From Bagarius yarrelli (taxonomy: Eukaryota; Chordata; Actinopteri; Siluriformes; Sisoridae), in the NCBI GenBank assembly GCA_005784505.1, contig VCAZ01000014.1, positions 677,248 to 741,247 on the forward strand: a stretch of DNA of 64,000 bases, given 5' to 3'. The translations under genes were made by a program, and so were the position numbers. Under the pieces are notes generated by a model, which did not search any database, had not been told where the DNA came from, and worked only from the letters and a program-made list of their open reading frames with translations. This document shows, one piece after another, positions 54,716-64,000 of this stretch (position 1 is its first letter; each line of letters starts with the position of its first letter).

Positions 54716-55299
54716 GATACAGAAGTCTATTTGCTTTATACTTGCTACTTGAATATGGTTTGGAGAGGGGTCACCAAACTCTGTCCTCTGTCCAAACTCC
54801 TGCAGAGTTTATTTGAATTTGATTATGGTTGGAGATAACCTTCGCTGGCCCTCCATGTTTGGTGGCCGCCTGGGTTAAACTAACAAAAAAAGGTCAAATC
54901 TGTGAACTCTTTTAATAGAGATTTGTACAAAATAAAAATCAGTTAAAAAATAAAACTAGTCAAGTTTTTGAATTTTAGTACTTTTACACCCAAAAAATAC
55001 TAAGCACTCCATTAGTGGCACAAATGATTGAGGTCCTGAATTGTTTATCAGATGATCTGAGTATGTGTTCCAGAACAGTCAAGCTGCAACTGATGCACCC
55101 TTAAAAAGAAACTGAGAAAATGCTTCGGATAGTTAGACAGCAATTTCTCCATACTATCAAGCATGCTTAGGATGCAATGAACATTGTTCACAATCATTTT
55201 GAAAACTGGTAGAACCCACAAGGCAAAAAAATTTGAAGCGAAAGCCCCAAAACCACCAATTCACCAACAATCTTCAATTCATGGAAACTGCATTAAAAG

Positions 55300-55470
55300 T
55301 GTTGGGCTGATGACAAGCTCTCCTTGTTGGGTCCTTGAGCAAGGCTCCTTATCCTCTCCTGCTCCAGGGGCATCGTATTATAGCTGATTAGTGCCCTTAC
55401 CATGAATTCCTAAGCTAGGAAATTAAAAAAAAAAGGAATTTTACTGTGATTTATTGTCTGTGTGACAAAA
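55300..55470 (+). mobile_element. SINE family 1 variant B fragment
   Basis: gttgggtccttgagcaaggc, ctgctccaggggcatcgtat and the tail aaggaattttactgtg-like remain; the head is lost. Confidence 0.65.
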
Positions 55471-55699
55471 TCCAGATGAAATAAGAAGCAAAACACAACC
55501 AAATATGTCCAGACCTGAACGATAGCCACTTCTTTATTTGAAGGAACTTATTGTAAAAGTGCAAAAGAAAGATACCTTACAATAAACTGCCAGTTTAAAT
55601 GACTACATACCTAATCTCGTTAATTTATCAAACGTTCCTCGAGTACTTAGGACTTTTTAAGACCTGCAATCATTTTAACAAGTCTGAAGTCATTACAGC

Positions 55700-56130
55700 T
55701 ATTACAACACTCACGCTGCTCCGTCTTCCTTTAGTGCTGCTCGCGGTCTCATTAGCCAAGAGTGCTGCCACTGCCGTCCCTGTTCGCTGTCCTGTTGACG
55801 TAAGCCATCCTTGCTCATAAGTTACAGACAATTTTTCATCTTTCTAATTATTTTTCATCAATTAAGTGAGAAAGCCTCATCTCTCGACGAGACAGCATCA
55901 TCGGCGAGCTGCTTAGTCAGATTTATGAAGGAAACCTGTGCCAGAAGTGGGGTGCTGTAATGAGCCAAATCAGCACAGATTGACAGTAAGTTTATCATTT
56001 CTGGGCTGTGCGTTAGGAATTAAAGGATGGAGTAGCTGTCAACAAATGCTGACTCTGGAGTTCTTTTCTGTCTTCAGAGAAATTAATATCTTGCTAAGAC
56101 AAATATCTTTCAGCTAGAAAGATTTTGAAC
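55700..56130. other. repeat-poor block, candidate regulatory element
   Basis: It contains tttctaattatttttcatc (TAATTA 55845-55850), tcaattaagtgag and agcatcatcggcgagctgct, with no simple repeats. Candidate only. Confidence 0.35.
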
Positions 56131-56194
56131 ATGTTCGGTAACAGCTTTGAATAATACTCTATACGGCCAGGGGCATTTAAAATTTCTCTACGGG

Positions 56195-56345
56195 TACAGA
56201 ACCAGGTCCATCATGACAATGTCCCTGTGCACAAAGCCCCTGAGCTCCATGAAGACATGGTATGGAGGGTAGGCTCAAATAAATGACTCAACCCCATTAA
56301 ACATCTTTGGGATGAACTGGAACACCAACTGCACCCCAGACCTTT
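56195..56345 (+). mobile_element. Tc1/mariner fragment, transposase sense
   Basis: The plus strand reads HHDNVPVHKAPELHEDM and, after a frameshift, NPIKHLWDELEHQL. This spans the second Asp and the Glu of a mariner-type DDE transposase. The segment between them is decayed. Confidence 0.7.
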
Positions 56346-58049
56346 GGACCTCAAGGTCCAAAGTCTAATGAAAAGCCCTTGCAGAGTAAAGCTAATTATA
56401 ACAGTAAGGGTAGGGGGAAAAGACTGTAAAGTCTGTAATGTGTTACAATCTCTGTCTATGTTTCAGTGTTCAGGGAATTTTGTTCTGAGGTTCTGTGTCC
56501 CTTTTGTGACTTTTGTTTCCTTTTATGTTTTCCTGCCAAAGGAGGCAAAGAAGGGGGTGAATCCAAATGCATCAGGTTTGGATGGTAGCAGAGATGCAGA
56601 CACTGAGAAACACAGAAAGCAATAACCAGGAACCAGGGAAAACATGATATACATCCTAACGAACAAGCAAATGACACAATTAACAACTCACAAATCTGTG
56701 CTGAAGCACAGGGGGTATTAATACAGGGAGGGGGTCTAATAAACTATTGAGTGGCTATAGAAACAATCAAAGGAAAAGAGCATTATTAAAACATGAACCA
56801 CAAAAGGGACACAGAACTTCAAACCAAAAGTCCCCAAACAGAGTCACAGAAACACAGACAGAGAGTAAACCTTTACCCTACCAAGTGCAGCAGTAGCAGT
56901 TTTGGGCCCTATGAAAGAATATGAGGTTGGGCTACATTCCACACTGTTACTACTGATAAAACAGATCACTGAGGGGGTACATGGGCCCTTGCAATTGCTC
57001 TTTGTTAGCATATCCTTTATCCTTCATTCCGACGAAAGCTTTCATGCCGAAACTATGATAATAAAAAAAAATATTTAAGCGAGTGTGCAGTTATAGTTCT
57101 CTACTAGCGGTGGGATATAAACCTGGATCCTCTTACCAACAACAATTAGAAAAAAACTAAACCAAATGCTCTCCATGGTCCAAAGGATAATAAGGCTGAG
57201 TCATGAGTGGTTGGCATTATGGTTCGAGTTCCTGAACAAAACAAAAGTTATCTCCAGAATATTCTCTGCGTACTGTAGGTGATGTTATATTGCTGCTTGG
57301 TAAATTAGAATCGTGGCTGATTGTTATAGCAAAGCTTTTATCTGAGGGCATTGACCCTTATTCAAAGACTCTATTTAGTTTTTTACTTGCATGCATTCTA
57401 TTCACTAAGTAACCCTGGTATAACCACATTAAAGACTCTGTAGATGATGTCGTGGAGCGGTTCACGGCCACCTTTCCAACCTTCTCATATTTGCCTTTCT
57501 TTGTAGCACTGAAAGGGTATTTGCAGCGTAAACACACAGTCGAGGCGTCAGCGGCGCCTTCTTTGTTACCATCCTGCACGGAAAGACTTCAACACCAGCA
57601 ATTATTAATCTGAAGTGCAGTGATGATGGAGCGAGTCTAAACATTTTAACGCTGACCATGAACACATAATAGGACTAAATTGGCATGTTTTTAAAGGCAA
57701 ATGACCTGCTAGATGGAGCTGCTCACAAACGAAGCACGATGATGGATGAGAGGTCAGGATACGGGTGAGCGCACGGTAAAGTCTTTAACAGGCTGGAGGA
57801 TTCCTTTTCTTTATCTCAGACACTCTTTAGACTCCCACGCTTATAATCGTTCATTTACTGTTCTAAATGCAACAATTTTAACAGGCCGTCATGCCTCCGG
57901 AATTTCACACATTCTTAATATGTAGTATGTGGAAAACAGTATTGGATGCGAGTATTTTTGTCTGATTTCACTGCTTGCAGGATCATTATTATTTAAATAA
58001 TAATGATCTACTACTTTTGCCAGATTTATTTAGCACGCATATGATGTGT
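56346..58049. other. intergenic, no gene recognised
   Basis: 56440-56880 has the look of a fish repeat remnant, but I cannot name it. 57380-57720 is repeat-poor with mixed composition and could be another conserved element. No coding family seen. Confidence 0.4.
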
Positions 58050-58830
58050 ACCCTGGCTGAGTTCTCAGAGCCTGTGCTGTACAGCTGGCTGAGGTCTTTA
58101 CCTCAATCTTAAAACTCTCATTGGCCCAGGCTATCTTAGCCACCTGCTTTAAAACAAACAACAGTTATACCAGTATCAAAAGAGCCAATGCAGTGGAATG
58201 ACTTCAGCCCTGTCGCTCTGACTCCCGTTATTGCAAAGTGTTTTGAGAAACTGGTCCTCTTTTGAGAAACAAGCCTATCCCTAACACTTGATCCATTCTA
58301 ATTTGCCTACAAACCAAACAGGTCTATAGAGGATGCAATAAGCTCTGCTATTTATTCTGCCCCGACTCACCTATATAATAACAACACATATATCAGAATG
58401 CTATTTGTAGTCGTTAATAATGCTTTCAATAATGTAATTCTATCAAAGCTTATCTTCAAGCTCACTGGTCTTGGCATTAGCTCCTCCCTCTGCAATTGGA
58501 CATTGGATATTCTCACTAACAGAACACAGTCTGGTAGGCTGAATAATCATGACTCCACTATTCTCAATTTGAACACTGGTGTACCACAAGGCTGTGTGCT
58601 TAGCCCAATCCTCCATTTTCTCTTTACTGACTTCTGCATACCTGTGCCTGGCTTCAACTCCGTAGTCAAATTGACAGCGCAGTGGTAAGGCTGCTCAGCA
58701 ATGACAATGAGACGGCCTGTAGGGAAGAGCTTTAGCGCCTGTCAGTGTGATGTCAACTAACAACCTTACTCTGAATACTAATAAGACCAATGAGCTGATT
58801 GTTGTTCAATGGCGCAGCAGAAAAAGTAAC
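58050..58830 (+). pseudogene. CR1/L2-like LINE reverse transcriptase relic
   Basis: In order: LAEVFTSILKLSLAQA, NDFSPVALTPVIAKCFEKLV, LDP.QFAYKPNRSIEDAISS (one gap), then TYIRMLFVVVNNAFNNVILS, LITNRTQSGRLNNHDST-like, NLNTGVPQGCVLSPILHFLF, NDNETACREEL and NNLTLNTNKTNELIVV. These are RT motifs of a CR1/L2-type non-LTR retrotransposon. The catalytic Asp expected after RMLF is replaced (LFVVV for LFIDY), the FADD motif is deleted, and frameshifts are present, so it cannot be active. Confidence 0.85.
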
Positions 58831-59084
58831 ATACACACACACCTATTGACATTTAAGTAAAGTATAGCATGTAATTTTGGACAGAGTGATCTGCCACTCC
58901 TCTCCCACCATCATACATCTTGTGTATGCTACAGTTTGTCCGGGCGCTTTTTGGTTCTGTCTTCTGCGTTCCGTCAACATTACGTTATCAATTAACATTT
59001 AGAAATAAAAAAAAACAATTTTTGAATGGATTCAGATTCGACCGCATCTGCATTACCATGCATTAAATAATCGTATTTATTTCC

Positions 59085-59300
59085 TACCCCTAATAGGCAC
59101 TATAGTATCCTATCCCTAATAGGCACTATACTGTCCTATCCCTAATAGGCACTATACTATCCTATCCCTAATAGGCACTATACCTGTCCTATCCCTAATA
59201 GGCACTATAGTATCCTATCCCTAATAGGCACTATACTGTCCTATCCCTAATAGGCACTATACTGTCCTATCCCTAATAGGCACTATACTATCCTAACAAC
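59085..59300 (+). repeat. 26-bp minisatellite
   Basis: About eight copies of a 26-bp unit containing TCCTATCCCTAATAGGCACT, highly uniform except for tat/ctg at the junctions. Confidence 0.95.
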
Positions 59301-59344
59301 CAACAAGTACAAGTAACGACTTAAAGTGGTGGTTAGTTTTATTA

Positions 59345-59490
59345 AGGATGGAAAGTGGTAGCTCAGTGGTAAAGGTGTTTGACTGCTAATTGGAAGATTG
59401 TGGGTTTAATCCCCAGCAACACCAAGCTATTACCTCCTGAGCAAGGCCCCTACCCCTTAAATGCTCAGCTGGACAAGAAAAAGAAGAAAT
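59345..59490 (+). mobile_element. SINE family 1 copy, 3'-truncated
   Basis: Head ggaaagtggtagctcagtgg, B-box-like gggtttaatccccag, body ctgagcaaggcccctacccc; the tail is lost. Confidence 0.75.
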
Positions 59491-59509
59491 ATTAGGACAT
59501 AAACTAAAT

Positions 59510-59960
59510 TTTAGAAATGTAAAGGAATTTCTTCAGCATCTGATCTTTATCTGCTGTTTCGCTCGACTTTCGTCACTCTTGATAAAGCGTTGGACGTCAC
59601 ATCAAATCGAACGTCCCCTCATCCTCGCCACGTGGCTATAATTAGTTGAGGCACCCGCTTATCATATCAGCTGCAGGGTGAGCATGTGTAAACGCAGCGG
59701 TATAACTCACGATCCTGTCGAAAGCTTGTTCTATTGATTACTCCGCTCCCGTCTCCCTTTGCCAGACTAATGAGCCGCCAGGATTTCTTTCCACTAGAAA
59801 GGTTAATACAATATCCAAACGTCAGGAGATTAACGATATCGTCTTCGCTGTCTGGGCCCTTGTTGACAGAGGTGACAAATTCTTTACCCTTTTCACCGGG
59901 GCTCGAGACGGTCACTCAGTCGTGGCCCAGATCTCACCAGACCCGTAAGGAAAGACAGAG
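59510..59960. other. repeat-poor block, strongest candidate enhancer downstream of robo1
   Basis: It contains TAATTA (59639-59644), an E-box CAGCTG (59668-59673), gttctattgattactccgct and ccagactaatgagccgccag. It has higher GC and CpG than its surroundings and no simple repeats. The texture resembles vertebrate developmental enhancers. The open frames on both strands show no protein family. Confidence 0.4.
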
Positions 59961-60113
59961 AGAAATCTGTGAAAGCGTGCAAGACAAAAGTCGCTAGAGG
60001 AAGAAAGGATGACACGACTAAGGGGATGGCTAGGTCTGTGTCAGGAAACAGATGAAATGAATCCATCTTCATTAGGATGATACAGAGAGTGAGGCAACCA
60101 AGCAGGGAGGAAT

Positions 60114-60116
<3 letters not shown>

Positions 60117-60151
<35 letters not shown>

Positions 60152-60155
60152 TGTG
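60117..60155 (+). repeat. (GT)n microsatellite
   Basis: About 18 GT units with one gg interruption. 60160-61010 holds no recognised feature. Confidence 0.92.
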
Positions 60156-61014
60156 AGAGCATCTCTTTTGTTTTGTTCATCGGTTTTGAAATACCATTTA
60201 GCATTTGTGGCATTATCAGAAATCGGTATTGAGCGCGAACACACTTCATAACTAACCTTACTGAAGTCAAATCTGTGCGTGTGCTTTTAGCTAGCACAGG
60301 GCATTCTAGGGGCAAAAAAAGTTAGCACTAAAACAAAACCAGCACAAAAATCCTGGAAAAATGCATTTCCAGAATTTCCAGAAAAGTCAATTAGATGTAA
60401 AACATCGGCCCCATTTACATGCACATTTTTTGCCATTGCGTCTAAGGTCGTTCTGATTAAAGGCTTGAGTGTATACGTGAGGCGGTATCAATTTCGAACT
60501 GGTGTTTATACGTATGAACGCTTTCAGCTGGAATAATGTTGTGACATGTGCATGGCTCGTCTGTCACTATGAATTTTATTATTACCCATGTTTATATTTC
60601 TATAAAGATGAGCTGCGTTACTTAATCTTGCGGTTGATGGGCATCGTGTTGATGTTTAGCATGTGTTTGTGTGAGTATGTGCGATTGCTAAAATATTTCA
60701 TAAAAATACAGAGCATAAGAAGCTGAGTTTTTGTATAGAGGTGTGTTGATATGAACCATCGATTTTCTGCCACTCTCCCTCCTGAGAGCAAAAGCCTGTG
60801 AATAAAAGTCTGTAATAATGATTGGTGAGAGTCGTACTACTAAAATTTTGCCACCTGGAATGGAAACAAAAATCTGTCTGTAACTTCCTGACAAATTACG
60901 CCAAGATCAGGTATGTGCGGAAGGATGATCACACAATTTAACCCAAATAGGTCGTTCACATGGGACCTGAACATAAAAAGTTTTATCCCACCTCTCCCAA
61001 CCCGAATGAAATCT

Positions 61015-61800
61015 ACATTTACATTTACAGCATTTAGTAGACGCCCTTGTCCTGAGTGACGTACAAAAGTACTTTAAGTCACATCATTGAACAGCTCAAT
61101 ACTGATACAATAATTCACAAATCAGTGTACCAACAACAAAACAAAAAAACGTTAAAAGAGCAGCATGGGATTTAATGTTAAAAGCTAGGTATTTTTGAAT
61201 GAGGTGGGTTTTCAATCATCTCTTGAAGACAGCCTGCTGTTCTGACATTGATGGGAAGTTCATTCCACCATCTTGGTGCCAGAAGAGAGAAAAGTCTTGT
61301 GGCAGACCTCCCTTATGTTTTAGGGGATGGTGGAACATGTCGAGCAGAACTTGTAGATCTGAGGGAGCGCCAGTGTGGTGCCATGCGAGGAGTGATGAGT
61401 GCTTGGAGGTAAGAAAGTGATGCTCTGTTTTTGGCTTTGTAGGTGAGCATCAGTGTTTTAAATCTGATGCATGCAGCTACTGGGAACCAATGGAGGGAGC
61501 GCATTAGTGGAGTGGTGTGTGAAATCTTTGGTAGGTTGAAAACAACACGTGCAGCTGCATTCTGAATCAGTTGCAGTAGTTTGGTTTAGAAATGACAAAA
61601 GACTGCATAAGCAACTGGGTGGCCTGAGTAGTTAGGAATAGTCGAATCCTTCTAATGTTATGAAGGAGAAACCTGCAAGCTCGTGTTATGTTGGCAACAT
61701 GTAAGGAAAAGTATAACTGATTGTCCATAGTTACCCCAAGGTTGTGAGCACTGGTCGAACAGTTAAGCAATTTTAACACTTTTTAATTCTGACTAAGGCT
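61015..61800 (-). pseudogene. CR1/L2-like LINE fragment, minus strand
   Basis: The minus strand reads NLGVTMDNQLYFSLHVANIT and LLHNIRRIRLFLTTQATQLL, then LHWFPVAACIRFKTLMLTYK and, further on, LFSLLAPRWWNELP. That is the usual order of the C-terminal part of such ORFs. It is broken by stops and frameshifts. A SINE-like tail (cagcatttagtagacgccct) adjoins at 61018-61065. Confidence 0.8.
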
Positions 61801-61869
61801 TTTACATGTAGCATTTTTCTTCGGGTTGAACTTTTAAACCGTAATCGGAATACAATGCCATAGTCCAGT

Positions 61870-62020
61870 TAATTTCCACTAAATGTCAGCAACCCCAAGC
61901 TACCATTGCTGGGCGCCTCAGTAAGGCCCTCCATCCTTAACGGCTCAGTTGGATTAAAATGAGGTAAATGTAAGTCGCACTGGATGAGGACATCTGCCAA
62001 ATGCTGTTAATGGAAATCTA
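61870..62020 (+). mobile_element. SINE family 1 fragment
   Basis: ccattgctgggcgcctcagt, then aaatgtaagtcgcactggat and gaggacatctgccaaatgct; the head is missing. Confidence 0.65.
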
Positions 62021-62029
62021 CCATTTCTT

Positions 62030-63680
62030 CAGATATCTGCACAGTCGTCCCCAGCGTATTTCAGTGCATATATCCTGTATGTGACGATCTCGTGCAATGT
62101 CTACGCTCAGTTGTTGTAAATACTTTTAAAAAAGCGTAGGATGTTAATCCGTTTTTTTTTTGGGTTGGACCCTCATGTGCCGTGTCACCAGATGTTCATT
62201 TTCCCAGTTTGTGTTTTTAATTAGAGGCTCCAGCATGCAGAAGTGTAGCTGCTAATCTGTTCTTTCTTCTCACGACGGGAGCGAACCGAGCGTGAAAGTG
62301 ATCGGTGAGTGTAACACAAATTGGATAGCGAGATGTGACTGGCGGTCCCTCTGAGGCAGTGTTCGTACGGCGGTTAAAAATTTCAAAAATGTTTTATTAC
62401 GCAAGCTTTTGGATGTTTATGGTCGATGGTTTAAGCGGGAAAATGACAAACGTCTGATTTTACTGAACGAAGAGGAGACAGAACTGCTTTAAACAGAGGG
62501 ACCCAAAAGCTCTTTATATGTACAGTTAAGTGCAGACATAAACTATCAGTTCATGTTTATGTTTCAGTTAAATGTCATGTGAAGGACTGAACCCGTATCC
62601 TAAATTAACCTTTAACTTACCTTGATTAACATTTCTATTTAATTGTGTCTGTCTTTCCTTCTTCTGTCTGTCTTATTCCATCGTTTTCTACTGTATTTTC
62701 ACACTTTTTCTCTTTTCAAAACTCTTTTTTGAGTCACTGTCATTTTTTCTGTCTGTCTCACGCTCTCCACCTGTCCGTCTCTCGCTATTTTTTTGTCTCT
62801 GTTTTTAATCTCTCATTCTGTGCATGTCAATTTCTTTTTTGTCTCCAAGTCTGTTTACTTGTCTACAAGTTTGTCTACTTGTTTTAATCGGTCCCTCTCT
62901 CTCTCTGTCTGTGGGCGCATCCCTATGTTTTCTGGTGTCTCTGTCGAATTACTCTTTATATGTATTTAAAATCTGTGGGGGTAAAACTTTTGCAAAATGA
63001 TTGAAAACAACCCTAAATAATAATGTAATGATCACATATCACCACTGTCTCCGTCTTCGTCTCTGTCTCTCCATCTCTCAGTTTCTCCGTCTTTGTATCT
63101 CTCCGTCTCCGTGTCTCTCTCTCCACGTCCATCCGTCCATCCGTCCGTCTGTCCAGAGTATTTTACAAACAATGATTCAGACAATTGACCTTGGTGTCAC
63201 CTTCAGCCAGTTCGGATCAATTCCAGAATCTAATCGTATAAATCCTATTAGATACAAACACTTATTTAGCAGACATTCCTATTCAGAGACACGCCTTCAT
63301 CTCGCAGAACTGATAACCTGAAGGACAAGAAGCACGACTGTGAGTGCCAGAGTGGCTTAGAGCAACGTGAATTTAATGCCCTGGTGCTCAAAATTCACTC
63401 CAATTTGATCCGGTGCACACTAATCCTTACTAGGCACAACCGGTGGGATAAACAGACATACAAATAAATATAAGCACAAAAACAGCTGCAGGGTTTGTAC
63501 TAAGAATTGACCGATAATTGATTTAAACGATGTTTTTTCCCGATATAAGATATCGGTTTTATAATATTGGCTCCACCGGTATTAGTCTTTGACTCCACAA
63601 GTCCCTAGATATCACTGTTAAAGCAGATTATGAAATAAATTCTCATGCGGTTTTTATACAGCTGTACGCTGAAAATAATA
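62030..63680. other. intergenic, no gene recognised
   Basis: 62640-63160 is T/C-rich with tctg and tctc runs that create Ser/Leu/Phe-rich frames. 63505-63590 has CCGATA motifs like the element at 2231 and may be a hAT-like fragment. Nothing else is recognisable. Confidence 0.5.
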
Positions 63681-63684
63681 AAAA

Positions 63685-63885
63685 ATTTTACATTTACAGC
63701 ATTTTGCAGACACTCTTATCCAGAGCGACTTACATTTATGTCCGTTTTATGACCAATTGGGGGTAAAGGGCTTTGCTAAGGGGCCCAGCAGTGGCAAAGT
63801 TGTGGTGCTGGGAATCAAGCCACAATCTTCCAATTAGGACTCCAACACCTTAACCACCACACTACCACTTCCCCACTGCAGTGTG
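63685..63885 (-). mobile_element. SINE family 1 copy, minus strand
   Basis: Tail acatttacagcattttgcag, body gggctttgctaaggggccca, B-box region ctgggaatcaagccacaatc, head accactaccacttcccc. Near full length. Confidence 0.8.
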
Positions 63886-64000
63886 CTGGCAAATCTTTAC
63901 CACTGTTCTTAAGAGTACCTTAAATCTTAAAACAACTTGTTCTGCCACTGCGGCATCTCCTTACTGACATTTTTTTAAAAAGATGAATGAAATGATGCTC

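Noticed and set aside
59667..60315. Minus-strand open frames of 82 and 140 codons downstream of robo1
   Set aside because: No family resemblance; one crosses a (GT)n run. The region is better viewed as non-coding.

Overview
This is ray-finned fish nuclear DNA, most likely an otophysan teleost. The evidence is a multi-exon vertebrate gene with GT-AG introns, very abundant (CA)n/(GA)n/(CTTT)n microsatellites, two families of tRNA-derived SINEs, Tc1/mariner, hAT and fold-back MITE relics, and CR1/L2-like and RTE-like LINE fragments. The placement below teleost rests only on recalled repeat style and is uncertain. There is no bacterial, viral or CRISPR content.

One gene fills the first 47.6 kb on the + strand: the 3' part of robo1 (roundabout guidance receptor 1). 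I located 23 coding exons (3150-46197). All are bounded by GT-AG sites, and all phases join into one frame of 1313 complete codons plus stop. They encode, in order, Ig4, Ig5, FN3-1, FN3-2, FN3-3, the juxtamembrane stalk, one transmembrane helix, and the whole cytoplasmic tail with CC0, CC1, CC2 and CC3. The exons for the signal peptide and Ig1-Ig3, and the promoter, lie upstream of the window. The paralogue call (robo1, not robo2/3) rests on tail blocks remembered from vertebrate Robo1, including a 27-bp microexon whose peptide Robo2 lacks. The 3' UTR runs to a distal poly(A) signal at 47562.

The introns are packed with minisatellites of period 18, 24, 20, 30, 78, 24 and 20 bp. Four of them sit directly against exon ends (exons H, I, J and P). 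The 30-bp array after exon J keeps the receptor frame open for about 550 codons. Several acceptors are UG-rich instead of pyrimidine-rich.

From 47.6 to 64 kb I see no protein-coding gene. The stretch holds SINEs, LINE reverse-transcriptase relics, microsatellites, a 26-bp minisatellite, and several repeat-poor blocks that look like candidate regulatory elements. I found no convincing previously undescribed system. The unusual points concern how repeats may affect robo1 splicing and 3'-end formation.
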